Part shown: in pieces, positions 7,533-16,376 of the stretch
Layout of the letters: each line of letters begins with the position of its first letter
Numbering within the stretch: position 1 is the stretch's first letter
Source of the DNA: Thermodesulfobacteriaceae bacterium
GTDB taxonomy: Bacteria > Desulfobacterota > Thermodesulfobacteria > Thermodesulfobacteriales > Thermodesulfobacteriaceae
NCBI GenBank assembly: GCA_025062245.1
Contig: JANXAD010000005.1
Coordinates: 1 to 61,046 of the forward strand
Length of the DNA stretch: 61,046 nucleotides
Direction: 5' to 3'
Translations under genes and position numbers: made by a program
The notes under the pieces: generated by a model
The model's database searches: none
Told to the model about the DNA's origin: nothing
What the model saw: only the letters and a program-made list of their open reading frames with translations

Positions 7533-8761
7533 TAGAAGAAATAAGACTTCAGCCCTATCATCATTATTTAATCAAAGCTAAGTGGATTTTACCCATAGTC
7601 TCTCCTCCTCTCTTAGAGGGAGGAATTGAAATTGGTGGAGGTAAAATTTTAAGGGTTGGTCCTTTTAAAGAACTTCAAAAGGAGTTTCCTAAATTTAAAG
7701 TCTTAAATTTTGAAAATCTCATCATTATGCCCTGTTTAGTCAATGTCCATACCCATTTGGAACTTTCGGCTTTAAGATTTAAGATTCTTTCAGTAGGTTC
7801 TTTTGTGCTTTGGGTAAGAAATGTGATTAAGAAGAAGGAAACTTTAAGTTTGCCAGAAATGAGAGAATATGCCAGAAGAGCTATAGATGAGCTCTGGAAA
7901 GATGGAGTAGGAGTAGTTGGAGATGTAGGAAATACAGGTCTAACTTTAGATTTACTGAACAATTCTAATTTTTATGGTTATTTTTTTAATGAAATAATCA
8001 ATTTTAAGGGAGATTCTTCTTTAAAAGATTTTAAGGATTGGCAAATTTCTTCACCTCGCTTTAAAATTACCTATTCAGCCCATTCGCCTTATACAGTAGC
8101 CCCTCTCTTAATCCAAGCTCTTAAGAGTTTTAATAAAAAAAGAAAAAAGATTTTTTCTATTCACTGTGCGGAATCTAAAGAAGAGGTGGAATTTTTGCAA
8201 ACCGGCAAAGGTCCTATCTCGGCTCTTCTAAAAGAAAGAGGTCAGTGGAATGAGAGTTTTGTTTGTCCTAAATTAAGTCCAGTTAAGTATTTACATTCCT
8301 TAGGAGTGTTAGACGAAAACACCCTTTTAATACATGCCGTTTATGTAGATAGGGAGGATTTGGAAATTATTAGAGAAACCAAAGCTAAGGTTGGTTTTTG
8401 TCCCAGAAGCAATCTTTTTACAGGAGTTGGTCTTCCCAAAGTTCCAGAGTTTTTAAAGGCTGGAATAGAGGTTGCTCTCGGAACGGACTCCTTAGCCAGC
8501 AATGATAAACTTTCTATCTGGGAAGAAATAAAAACCCTTTACCTGTTTTTCCCTCAAATATCTCCTGAGACTTTTTTGAAGATGGCTACTTTTTGGGGAG
8601 CTAAAGCCTTAGGTTTCAATTATTTAGGAGCTATTAAAGAAGAATATTTAGTTAACCTAATAGGTTTAAAGTTTAGTGAAGACCTTCCAGAGGACATTAA
8701 AAATTTGGGAGAATTCATAATAAATAAAGAAAAAAAGGTAAGGCTTAGAATTTATGCCTAA
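7529..8761 (+). CDS. Amidohydrolase, probable aminodeoxyfutalosine deaminase
   Basis: A metal-dependent amidohydrolase with H74-x-H76 (NVHTHLE), IHCAES, the later LIHAVYV His and the metal-binding Asp in LGTDSLASND. These features are shared by S-adenosylhomocysteine/methylthioadenosine deaminases, chlorohydrolases and the aminodeoxyfutalosine deaminase (MqnX-type) that converts aminodeoxyfutalosine to futalosine. Position between mqnC and mqnA, with overlaps of 4 and 8 bases, argues for the last. Substrate cannot be decided from sequence alone. 410 aa is the usual size. Confidence 0.82.
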   Translation: MIEEIRLQPYHHYLIKAKWILPIVSPPLLEGGIEIGGGKILRVGPFKELQKEFPKFKVLNFENLIIMPCLVNVHTHLELSALRFKILSVGSFVLWVRNVIKKKETLSLPEMREYARRAIDELWKDGVGVVGDVGNTGLTLDLLNNSNFYGYFFNEIINFKGDSSLKDFKDWQISSPRFKITYSAHSPYTVAPLLIQALKSFNKKRKKIFSIHCAESKEEVEFLQTGKGPISALLKERGQWNESFVCPKLSPVKYLHSLGVLDENTLLIHAVYVDREDLEIIRETKAKVGFCPRSNLFTGVGLPKVPEFLKAGIEVALGTDSLASNDKLSIWEEIKTLYLFFPQISPETFLKMATFWGAKALGFNYLGAIKEEYLVNLIGLKFSEDLPEDIKNLGEFIINKEKKVRLRIYA

Positions 8762-9581
8762 ATTAAAAATAGGCTTCCCTCTTTACCTTAATACTTTACC
8801 CCTTCTTTTTTTTCTACCCCAAAATTCAAAAATAGAAATTATAGTAGATATTCCCAAAAATCTTAACTTCAAACTTAAAAAAAATCTACTTCAAGGAGGA
8901 TTAGTTTCAAGCACCCATTATGCTAAAAATTTTGAAGAATATTTTCTTCTCCCAGATATTTCTATAAGTGCAGTAGGAAAGGTAAAAAGTGTTATTCTTT
9001 TTCATCATCTTCCTTTAGAAAAACTACAGAATCAAAAAATAGGAATAACTCCTGAAACAGAAAGTTCCTACGCACTTTTAAGGGTTCTCTTAGAAGATTT
9101 CCTGAAAATACACCCTGCTGAATATGTGGAGCTTTCTCATAATTTAAAGGAACTTTCCTGGGAAAAAAGAAAATCCTTAGCAGCCTATTTAGCTATAGGA
9201 GATGAAGCACTAACTTTAACCCAAGAACATATTTTTCCCTATCATACTGATTTGGCTGAGCTGTGGTTAAAATACACTAATCTTCCCTTTGTTTTTGCTC
9301 TTATAGCTGTTAGAAAGGAAATAGTTGAAAAATTTAGAGATGAATTAAAATTTCTATGTTACGAACTTTATCAAGCCAGAGCTAAGGCTTTTTCTAACTT
9401 AAAGGAAATTGTAGAAAAGAGCCACTTAAAAATTGATAAAGAGGTGGCTTATAACTACTTAACCCATTTAGAACACGATTTTTCTCCTCTAAAACAAAAA
9501 GCCTTTTTGACCTTTTGTAATTTTCTATATAATAAAAAAATTATTCCAAAAGTTCCACAACTTAATTTTTTTAATCTTTAA
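8754..9581 (+). CDS. mqnA: Chorismate dehydratase
   Basis: First enzyme of the futalosine route, dehydrating chorismate to 3-[(1-carboxyvinyl)oxy]benzoate. The periplasmic-binding-protein-like fold shows the family start KIGFPLYLNTLPLLF, then GLVSSTHYA, LLPDISISAVGKVKSVILF and ITPETESSYALLRVLL, all matching MqnA. 275 aa is normal. Starts 8 bases before the end of the deaminase gene and ends the operon. MqnB, MqnD and MqnE are not in this window and must lie elsewhere. The N-terminus has KIGFPLYLN where many homologues have R-x-G-x-V-x-Y-L-N. Confidence 0.9.
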   Translation: MPKLKIGFPLYLNTLPLLFFLPQNSKIEIIVDIPKNLNFKLKKNLLQGGLVSSTHYAKNFEEYFLLPDISISAVGKVKSVILFHHLPLEKLQNQKIGITPETESSYALLRVLLEDFLKIHPAEYVELSHNLKELSWEKRKSLAAYLAIGDEALTLTQEHIFPYHTDLAELWLKYTNLPFVFALIAVRKEIVEKFRDELKFLCYELYQARAKAFSNLKEIVEKSHLKIDKEVAYNYLTHLEHDFSPLKQKAFLTFCNFLYNKKIIPKVPQLNFFNL

Positions 9582-9692
9582 AAGAGATCTTTGAAAAATT
9601 AAATGGTTTAAAGAAGATTTTAAGATAGAATTACAAAAAATAAGAAAGGTATCTCAAAGTTTAGGACTTGGTGAGGAACGGCAAGAATTGTA
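9582..9692. other. Intergenic gap with a short open stretch
   Basis: Between mqnA and the convergent nuclease gene, the plus strand stays open for 33 codons from about 9595 to 9696 and ends ...KVSQSLGLGEERQELY-stop. There is no start codon and a TGA precedes it in frame. It reads like the end of a lost gene, but I cannot name it. No terminator hairpin is evident. Confidence 0.3.
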
Positions 9693-10799
9693 CTAATCTA
9701 AACTATAGCCAAAGTTAAGAAGAGTTTTTTCAGGATCTAAAGAAATTACTAATTCCCTAAGAAGTCTTCTTAGTTTTTCTCTATCTTGTTCTGCTTTAAT
9801 CTCTCTTTTTAACACCTCAGGCACCCTCCCAAGCTTAACCTCTACCACCTCAAGCACCATCTCTTGAGCATCTCTTAATAATCCCTGCTGTATCCCCTGC
9901 TGTAATCCCTGTTGTAACCCTTGCTGGATCCCCTTTTGTAATCCCTCTTGTATCCCCTTTTGTAATCCCTCTTGTATCCCCTTTTGTAATCCCTCTTGTA
10001 TCCCCTTTTGTAATCCCTCCTGTAATCCCTGCTCATATTTTCTCTCTGAATAGGTCTTCAATTCAAACTCCACCTTCTCACCCCCTACTTCCCTTAATTT
10101 AATCCATACTTCCTCCTCGTCAAGCCCCTTCTCCTTAGATACTATCAACAAAAATAACTCCACATACCACCTCTCCCTCTCACCTAACTTCCCCACCACC
10201 TCCACAAATCTTACCACCCCCCTCAATAACTCCTCAAGAGGTCTATCAAGACTCCTAAGAAGATAAAGATAGGCATACACCACACTATAGAGTTCAACCC
10301 TTCTCAAAAGCTCCTCTCGGTTAAGTCTCACCAAGTCAAGAAGTAAGACCCTGTAGTTTAAAAAGTAAGACCTAATCTCAGAAGGTATCTCAAAAAGGTC
10401 AATAAGCTCAACAGGATAGAGCCAAGGCCTCTCTCCGTGATAAAAAATAAAGGGCAACACAGGAATAGGTTTTGAGCCTTCTTTGAGGGATTTATCAAAA
10501 AGAGAAGAAATATAGTTTAAGATTTGAGCATAAACTGAGACATCTTGATAGGACTTGTGTTCAAGTAAAATGTAGAGGTGAAGAGGTTTTCCAAGAAGAG
10601 GAACTTGGACGATAATATCTGGAAGAAGGCGCTTTTCTTTGGAGAGAGAAACCTGTTCTTCAGGGACAAGAACAAGTTGGGAGAGGTCTAAGTGAGAGAG
10701 AATCTCCTTGGGTAAGAACTCTTTGAGGAAGGCTTTAAGGTTCTCAGAGTCCTTAAGTATAGCTTTAGCATAAAGGTCATAGGACTTTGGTTCAGACAT
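9693..10799 (-). CDS. Rpn-family PD-(D/E)XK nuclease (transposase-like) with Gln repeat
   Basis: Rpn proteins are recombination-promoting DNA nucleases of the PDDEXK superfamily. The start SEPKSYDLYAKAILKD is typical, and the catalytic triad is visible as D61 (LLPDIIVQV) and E80-x-K82 (LLEHKSY). Residues about 255-305 are a coiled, low-complexity run of GLQKGIQE units encoded by a near-perfect DNA repeat. The tail DAQEMVLEVVEVKLGRVPEVLK is the usual Rpn C-terminal helix. Base use looks richer in C on the plus strand than its neighbours, consistent with a mobile origin. 368 aa, no frameshift. Probably a selfish or defence-linked gene; biological role unclear. Confidence 0.9.
   Translation of the reverse strand: MSEPKSYDLYAKAILKDSENLKAFLKEFLPKEILSHLDLSQLVLVPEEQVSLSKEKRLLPDIIVQVPLLGKPLHLYILLEHKSYQDVSVYAQILNYISSLFDKSLKEGSKPIPVLPFIFYHGERPWLYPVELIDLFEIPSEIRSYFLNYRVLLLDLVRLNREELLRRVELYSVVYAYLYLLRSLDRPLEELLRGVVRFVEVVGKLGERERWYVELFLLIVSKEKGLDEEEVWIKLREVGGEKVEFELKTYSERKYEQGLQEGLQKGIQEGLQKGIQEGLQKGIQEGLQKGIQQGLQQGLQQGIQQGLLRDAQEMVLEVVEVKLGRVPEVLKREIKAEQDREKLRRLLRELVISLDPEKTLLNFGYSLD
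9930..10021 (-). repeat. 24-bp tandem repeat inside the Rpn gene
   Basis: Three identical 24-bp units at 9930-9953, 9954-9977 and 9978-10001 are followed by a fourth, partial one that differs at its end. Each encodes eight residues (GLQKGIQE). Flanking degenerate 12-bp half-units (GLQQGIQQ type) extend the periodic region from about 9889 to 10031. The unit length keeps the frame, so copy-number change lengthens the linker without breaking the protein. Confidence 0.93.
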
Positions 10800-11320
10800 A
10801 AAGGGAAGTATAAAGGAGATTTGTTAAGTAAGCAAGAGGAGTATCTTTAGTGATTTAACTCTTTATAGGCTTAAACAAAGTTTCCTTGGCAAGGTAAAAT
10901 ACTTAAGAAAGATACTTGTAAAACTTAAGTCTTTCTTCTTTAAGAAGACCAAGGTTAATTAGATTCCCAATAAAGAGACTGAACTTATACAAAAAAGGGG
11001 TATCTTAAGAAGATAGAAAAAGACTTCTAAATGGTTAATAGAAGAAAATCTTTTCTATCAGGAGTTTTCTAAAGAGATACCTTAGCCAAATTAAATGAAC
11101 TTATTAATTGAAACTCTTTAAGAAAATTCTCTCTAAGTTTCATTTAGGAATATAGTAAACAGAGGGACTTAGGAAGTTACACTAGACCGAATTTTTCAAA
11201 GGTCGCTTTCTTATCCAACCCAAGATGTCTAAAAGAGGAAAACTTCAAAATTTTTAAAGCTATCGAGTTTAAAAGATAATAGGTTTAGTAAAAAGAGGAT
11301 ACAAATAAAAACAAAAAATT
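10800..11320. other. 521-base gap, probably decayed coding DNA
   Basis: No intact gene. Short open pieces occur on the plus strand, for example RPNFSKVAFLSNPRCLKEE near 11190-11250, interrupted by stops. The texture is that of an old degraded gene, possibly another transposase, but no motif allows a family call. The Rpn promoter should lie near its left end; no strong -35/-10 pair stands out. Confidence 0.35.
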
Positions 11321-12190
11321 TCATCTTTTTTTAATGAAATTTAATAAATCTTCTATAGTTTTAATATCAATTAAATAAATTTCTCTACAAAAGTTACAAA
11401 TTACTTCTAAGGATTTTCCCTCTTTTAAAATATCTTCCAATTCCTTTTTACCTAAAGCTATAAGCATGCCCTTTACTCTTTCCAAATTACAAGCACATTG
11501 ATAAGTTAGGGGTCTTTTTTCTAAAATTCTTATATCCTCAAAAATTTCTGCTAAAATTTTTTCAGGAGTATAACCTTGGGATAAAAGTTGAGTTATGTAA
11601 GGAAGTTTTTTAATTTTTTCTTCTAAGTTTTGAACTTCCTCTTCACTGGCTTCTGGAAGTTTTTGGATTAAAAAACCTCCAGCTGCAAGAATACTTCCGT
11701 CAGTGTCTACCAGAACTCCTAAGGACACCGCAGAAGGTATTTGTTCTGAAACAGTAAGATAGTAAGCTAAGTCTTCAGCTATTTCTCCAGAAACAAGTTG
11801 AGTTGAACTTTGATAAACCTCTTTTAATCCTAAGTCTTTAACTACCGAGATATATCCCTTTTTACCTACCGCTTTTCCTACAGGAAGTTTTTTATTTTCC
11901 GGTTTTAAGTAAACTTCTGGATTTCTTACTGTTCCTCTTAAGTATCCTTCCCAGTTACCCTCTGCTAAAATTTCTCCCAAGGGACCTCCTCCGTTTATTT
12001 GAAGTAAAACCTTTCCTATTTTTAAATCTCCTGAAAGGAGAGCTACTCCAGCCAAGGCTCTTCCCAAAGCAGCTGAAGCTACAGGACTTAATCCTTGAAG
12101 CTTTCTTACCGTTTCTACGACCTCCTTACATTCTACAGCAAAGGCTCTAAAATTTTTAGAAGAAGAAACAGCCTTAATAAGATAACCCAT
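11321..12190 (-). CDS. hslO: Redox-regulated chaperone Hsp33
   Basis: A holdase chaperone activated by oxidative unfolding. The C-terminal zinc redox switch is complete: C232-x-C234 and C265-x2-C268. The N-terminal core has the family blocks ALGRALAGVALLSGDLK and INGGGPLGEILAEG, then TVSEQIPSAVSLGVLV. 289 aa is normal. Its start overlaps the end of pyrD by 17 bases; it is the last gene of the cytochrome-ykgJ-pyrK-pyrD-hslO unit. It adds a further oxidative-stress gene to this window. Confidence 0.96.
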   Translation of the reverse strand: MGYLIKAVSSSKNFRAFAVECKEVVETVRKLQGLSPVASAALGRALAGVALLSGDLKIGKVLLQINGGGPLGEILAEGNWEGYLRGTVRNPEVYLKPENKKLPVGKAVGKKGYISVVKDLGLKEVYQSSTQLVSGEIAEDLAYYLTVSEQIPSAVSLGVLVDTDGSILAAGGFLIQKLPEASEEEVQNLEEKIKKLPYITQLLSQGYTPEKILAEIFEDIRILEKRPLTYQCACNLERVKGMLIALGKKELEDILKEGKSLEVICNFCREIYLIDIKTIEDLLNFIKKR

Positions 12191-13049
12191 AAGTTTTCAG
12201 TAATTTTTCTAACTCTTCCATAATTTCTGCTACACTTTTAGGATTGATAAGATTAGCAGTTCCTATCTGGACTGCCTTAGCTCCGCAGATTAAATATTCT
12301 AAAGCATCCTTTCCTGTAATTATACCTCCACATCCTATAATAGGAAGTCCTACTCTTTGAGAGAGTTCCCAAACCAAACGCAAAGTTAAGGGTTTAATAG
12401 CTGGGCCAGAAAGACCTCCTTTTAAAATTTTTAAAGGTTTAAAGCTTAAAACTGTTAAAGCTGGATAGGTATTGGCAACCACTAAAGCATCACTTTCAGC
12501 CCTTTCACAACTTTTAGCTACCTCAAAAACTGGTCCTACAGGAGAGAGTTTAACTGCTAAAAAACTATTCCAAATCTTTCTTACTTCCCTTACCAAATCT
12601 TTTACTAACTTAGGATTATCAGAAAAAAGAATACCTCCCTTTTCCACATTAGGGCAGGAAATATTAAGTTCTATTCCAGATACCTCTTCCTTAAGCTCTT
12701 CTGCCAGTCCTACAAAGTCTTCTATTTTTTCTCCGAATAAATTCACTATAACTGGAATTTCGTAGAGTTTTATTGGAGGCAGATATTTAGCTTTAAATTC
12801 CTTTATCCCAGGATTTTCAAGGCCTATAGAATTAATAAGCCCACAGGGGGTTTCTGCAATTCTTGGAGGAGGATTTCCTTCCTTAGGTTCTAAGGAAACC
12901 CCTTTAGTAACCAGAGCTCCTATTGAATATTTGATTTCTGCTAAACTTAAAAATTTACTTAAATTTTCTCCCCATCCCCAAGTTCCGGAGGATAACATTA
13001 AAGGAGTATTTAATTTAAGGTTTCCTAAATTAAGAAAAAACTCTTTCAA
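12174..13049 (-). CDS. pyrD: Dihydroorotate dehydrogenase B, catalytic subunit
   Basis: FMN-dependent oxidation of dihydroorotate to orotate in pyrimidine synthesis, class 1B. The active-site base C132 lies in ELNISCPNVEKGG; SSGTWGWG at the N-terminus and GCGGIITGKDALEYLICGA near the C-terminus bind FMN. 291 aa. It overlaps pyrK by 20 bases, the usual PyrDB-PyrK pairing that makes a heterotetramer passing electrons to NAD+. Confidence 0.96.
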   Translation of the reverse strand: MKEFFLNLGNLKLNTPLMLSSGTWGWGENLSKFLSLAEIKYSIGALVTKGVSLEPKEGNPPPRIAETPCGLINSIGLENPGIKEFKAKYLPPIKLYEIPVIVNLFGEKIEDFVGLAEELKEEVSGIELNISCPNVEKGGILFSDNPKLVKDLVREVRKIWNSFLAVKLSPVGPVFEVAKSCERAESDALVVANTYPALTVLSFKPLKILKGGLSGPAIKPLTLRLVWELSQRVGLPIIGCGGIITGKDALEYLICGAKAVQIGTANLINPKSVAEIMEELEKLLKTYGLSY

Positions 13050-13806
13050 GGTCTAATTCCTCAGCCAAAAAGGTTGGTCCCTCTATACAAAGATGGGTAT
13101 ACCCACCCTTTCTCAGGGGTATTACACACCCTCGACAAAACCCTGTTCCACAAGCTAAAAAAGTTTCTAATACTAGAAAAGTTTTTAGTTGATATTTTTT
13201 AGCAACCTTTAAGACACTTTTAAGCATTGGCAAAGGACCACAGGCTAAAAGACAGGGTTTGTATTTTTTAAATTTATTTTCCAGTTCCTCTTCTAAAGCC
13301 TCTGTCACTAATCCTTTTGTTCCGTAAGAACCATCTTCTGTAACTAAAGTTAAGGATACATGAAATTTTTCATAAAAATTAACTCTTACTAATTCCTCTT
13401 TAGTTCTAACTCCATAAAAAATTTTTAAAGGTAAATGGGAGGTTTTTTGAAGAAGATAACCAAAACCTGCAATTCCTGCCCCTCCAGCACAAATAATATA
13501 GGGCTCTTTTATTTCTGGAAAAGGCTTTCCCAAGGGACCCAAAATTTTAAGTTCCTCTTCGGGTAAAATCTTACTTAAAATTTGCGTTCCCTTACCAACC
13601 ACACGATAAAGAAGATAAAGTTTACTTCCTTCTATGGCATGAATGGTAAAAGGTCTTGGAAAAAGGGGATCTAAGGTTGAACTTACCCTAATTTTGAGAA
13701 ATTGTCCTGGTAAAAACTTTTTAGCTAAATTTTCAGAAACTCTAAGTCCTAAAAGATAGTATTCTCCTCCTTCTCTTTGATTGATAAATACCTTGGCCTC
13801 AAACAT
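13030..13806 (-). CDS. pyrK: Dihydroorotate dehydrogenase electron-transfer subunit
   Basis: FAD/[2Fe-2S] subunit of dihydroorotate dehydrogenase B. The FAD-binding region has FPRPFTIHAIEG (R-P-F-T/S) and the NAD-binding region ICAGGAGIAGFGYLL. The 2Fe-2S ligands are C219, C224, C227 and C240 (CGTGFCRGC ... C). 258 aa, normal. It begins right after the YkgJ-like gene with no gap and overlaps pyrD. Confidence 0.95.
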   Translation of the reverse strand: MFEAKVFINQREGGEYYLLGLRVSENLAKKFLPGQFLKIRVSSTLDPLFPRPFTIHAIEGSKLYLLYRVVGKGTQILSKILPEEELKILGPLGKPFPEIKEPYIICAGGAGIAGFGYLLQKTSHLPLKIFYGVRTKEELVRVNFYEKFHVSLTLVTEDGSYGTKGLVTEALEEELENKFKKYKPCLLACGPLPMLKSVLKVAKKYQLKTFLVLETFLACGTGFCRGCVIPLRKGGYTHLCIEGPTFLAEELDLERVFS

Positions 13807-14553
13807 TTAAAGAAGGTCCCTAAGAAAGTTAAGTTTTTGATACTTTTCAAAGTCCTTTCTAAGTTTTTGCCAAAGTTCTCTAAAGGTATAGGATGTTCCT
13901 TTAACTGGGGCTCTATAAAGTTCTCCTAACCATCTTTTTAATTCCCGTTCTTCAGGTAAGATGGGAAACTCCTCCAATTCTACATTACTTAAAAGTTCCT
14001 CTGGAACCTCTTTTACAAGTCCTTCTTGATATCTTTTCAAGAACTTTAACAGATCAAAGAAACTTCCGTAAACCCCTCCTATATCAATATTTTCTACTAT
14101 CTGAAAAGCTAAGGTGCTTACTTGAAAAAGAAAGGGAGGAAGCTCAGCAAAATCTTTACAAATTTTCACTGAAGCCATAACCCTACACATAAGGGGTCTT
14201 CTCTCGTAAAATTTGCAAAGGGCCTCTGGAGTTAAAAAGGGACAGGGTTTAAGACCTTCGTAAGCTGGTTCTAAAGGAGGTTCCCCCCCTTGAAGATAAC
14301 ATAAAGCCAGTTGATTGGTGGTTAAAACCGGACGAGGATAACCTTCTTTGGCCCAGGTTTCTAAAAAATTGTATTCTTCTTCTGAGAGAACATCTAAAAG
14401 ATAATAGGCTTCTAAGCTAGTTGCCCAAATTCTTTCTGTGCAACAAAGTTTACAACCAGGGACACAAGCTAAAGGAAAATTTCTATAGGTAGCTTCAATA
14501 AATTCGTATAAAGTCTCTAATAACTTTCTTTTTTCCTCTAAGGCAAAACCCAA
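13807..14553 (-). CDS. YkgJ-type cysteine-cluster protein
   Basis: Contains the zinc/iron-chelating pattern of the YkgJ (UPF0153) family: C-V-P-G-C-K-L-C-C near residues 30-38, then CPFLTPEALCKFYERRPLMC. Family members are thought to bind an Fe-S cluster or zinc, and no reaction is established for this one. Starts 27 bases after the end of the octaheme cytochrome gene and abuts pyrK without a gap, so it may assist maturation of one of these redox proteins (inference). Confidence 0.82.
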   Translation of the reverse strand: MGFALEEKRKLLETLYEFIEATYRNFPLACVPGCKLCCTERIWATSLEAYYLLDVLSEEEYNFLETWAKEGYPRPVLTTNQLALCYLQGGEPPLEPAYEGLKPCPFLTPEALCKFYERRPLMCRVMASVKICKDFAELPPFLFQVSTLAFQIVENIDIGGVYGSFFDLLKFLKRYQEGLVKEVPEELLSNVELEEFPILPEERELKRWLGELYRAPVKGTSYTFRELWQKLRKDFEKYQKLNFLRDLL

Positions 14554-14580
14554 AACTACATTAATAAGAAATAGACCTCC

Positions 14581-15993
14581 TTATTTAGCAGAGGTTAAAA
14601 GAAATTTTAGCCAATCATACATTTTGTTCAAATTCATAGCCAACTGCCATCTTCCCTCTTCAAAGACTCCGTTATCTACGCCTGCCATAGCAGAGGCAAA
14701 TCTTACAGAATTAGAGTAAAAAAGCCATGTTTCTACCCACATCTTTTCTATGGCTTCATTGAAAAGTCCATCACTTTGATTGGCTACTCCCTTTTGCCAA
14801 GCAGTTAAAAGAAGCTGAGTGGCGCTTAAAGTCATAGCATTAGTAGTTCTTATAGCTTCCTCTAATCTTGCAAAGTGCTCTTCAACCCAAGAAGTGCTAT
14901 GACAAGATAAACAAATGGCTTTCATATTATTAAGTCTTTGAAGTTTTTCCTTTTCATCAATTAAAAATTCCTTTACAGGTTCCCCCGTAAGCTCTGAAGG
15001 TAAAGGAAGGCCAGCTTTATTTTTAATTATGGTAGTATCAGGAGACTTAGGATGGGGGGTAGCATAGATAAGTCCAAAAAGACGATGGGCTAAACGGTCG
15101 CTCATTTGATGAGTTCTCTTAGCTACCACTTTACCTTCTACATAAACTTCACTTATGTGACATACAGCACAAGTGGGGGTAAGATAGTCCTCTCCTAACT
15201 TCCAAGGTTTGCTTCCAAAATTCCACTTTTCCTTTAAGGAAGCATAGGTGGTTCCATGTCTACTTACGGTATAAACCTTATAGGCTGGAACATCCTTTCC
15301 TTTATGGCATGTAGCGCAGGTCTCTGGCTTTCTGGCAACCTCTATAGAAAAACTATGCCTTGGATGACAGGCTGAACAAGAACCTTTGGAATCATCCGGA
15401 TTTAATCTTCCTACTCCTATATTTGACCAACCAGTAAATTCAGGAAAAGTCATAGGACCCATAACAGTATTTCTCGTTTTAAAACCTTTAACTTCCACTT
15501 TACTTCCGTGACAATAAAAACAGGAATCTTGATTACTAAGTTGAGAGGGGGGTTCTATTTTAAAACCCTTTTCTTGTAAAAGATAAATTCCATTGACAGC
15601 TTCCATAAGCTGTTTGTAGATAGGATTTGATACTAAGTTTACATGAGCATAGGCCATAAGATTTTGACTATACTCCTTAGCTTCTTTAGGATGACATTTA
15701 GCGCAATCTAAAGGGGTAACCACAGTATGAACTTTGTACCCTTGATGATTAAAGGTGTCTTTATGCTTTTCAGGATCCAGAGTGTGACATTCTGCACAAC
15801 CTATTATTTTTCCATTGTTAACTGCCTTAGCATGTTTAGATTTTTTCCAGTCAGATACTATTCCAGGGGTAACTACTTGATGACAACTTAAACAAACCTG
15901 AGTTTGAGGACTTATCTTTTCTTGAGCCATAAGCTCAGAAATTTGCAAAAAAATTAAGCCTAAAATTAAAAAGAATAAATAAAATCTTTTCAT
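14581..15993 (-). CDS. Octaheme c-type cytochrome, hydroxylamine oxidoreductase family
   Basis: Signal peptide (about 1-23) then eight C-x2-C-H heme sites at C34, C66, C97, C158, C206, C226, C275 and C361. The spacing and the blocks TPTCAVCHISE, THQMSDRLAH, CLSCHSTSW and MWVETWLFYSNS match HAO-like octaheme proteins. In anaerobes (the epsilon-HAO type) these more likely reduce nitrite or hydroxylamine than oxidise hydroxylamine. The residue matching the Tyr that cross-links heme P460 in Nitrosomonas HAO could not be placed; the C-terminal segment reads AGVDNGVFEEG. Periplasmic. No membrane quinol-oxidising partner is adjacent; the next genes are ykgJ-like and pyrKD. Confidence 0.87.
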   Translation of the reverse strand: MKRFYLFFLILGLIFLQISELMAQEKISPQTQVCLSCHQVVTPGIVSDWKKSKHAKAVNNGKIIGCAECHTLDPEKHKDTFNHQGYKVHTVVTPLDCAKCHPKEAKEYSQNLMAYAHVNLVSNPIYKQLMEAVNGIYLLQEKGFKIEPPSQLSNQDSCFYCHGSKVEVKGFKTRNTVMGPMTFPEFTGWSNIGVGRLNPDDSKGSCSACHPRHSFSIEVARKPETCATCHKGKDVPAYKVYTVSRHGTTYASLKEKWNFGSKPWKLGEDYLTPTCAVCHISEVYVEGKVVAKRTHQMSDRLAHRLFGLIYATPHPKSPDTTIIKNKAGLPLPSELTGEPVKEFLIDEKEKLQRLNNMKAICLSCHSTSWVEEHFARLEEAIRTTNAMTLSATQLLLTAWQKGVANQSDGLFNEAIEKMWVETWLFYSNSVRFASAMAGVDNGVFEEGRWQLAMNLNKMYDWLKFLLTSAK

Positions 15994-16080
15994 CTCGCCT
16001 CCTCCTGCTATTTTTTATTTATATTTATAATAAAAGCGTGTTTTACCTTAAAATTAGAGGGACAAGAACCCCTTGCCTCC

Positions 16081-16365
16081 TTAAGCTATAAAGCTCCAAA
16101 AGGAATCTATCCTTAAACTCCCAATAAGTTGGTTGGGCTTGAAATTAAGGAATCCTCTTAAATCATTTTCACCCACAACTTTTCCCAAAACTTTAAGAAA
16201 TTTACTAATTTCCTCTCTATCCTTAACTCCTATCAACCTGCTATTATTCTTATGGAATTCTCTGGCAGATATCATCTCCCTCTTTTCTACTTCCTCATCT
16301 CTCATGGCTTCCAACCCATTATCATCAACCCTAAATTCACTTCCCAGTTCATCAAATTCATCCAA
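16081..16365 (-). CDS. Small unknown protein after the Lon gene
   Basis: A 94-codon frame beginning 11 bases after the Lon-like stop on the same strand. The N-terminal third is strongly acidic (MDEFDELGSEF), the rest mixed charged and hydrophobic with REEISKFLKVLGKVVGEN. Composition looks protein-like, but there is no clear Shine-Dalgarno before the ATG, and I recognise no family. It could be a genuine small gene or the end of a decayed one. Both opposite-strand frames here are Ser/Leu-rich shadows. Confidence 0.35.
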   Translation of the reverse strand: MDEFDELGSEFRVDDNGLEAMRDEEVEKREMISAREFHKNNSRLIGVKDREEISKFLKVLGKVVGENDLRGFLNFKPNQLIGSLRIDSFWSFIA

Positions 16366-16376
16366 GCTAATCTTTT

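Noticed and set aside
9930-10021. Repeats that look like a CRISPR array
   Set aside because: Units are directly adjacent without spacers and lie in frame inside the Rpn coding region.
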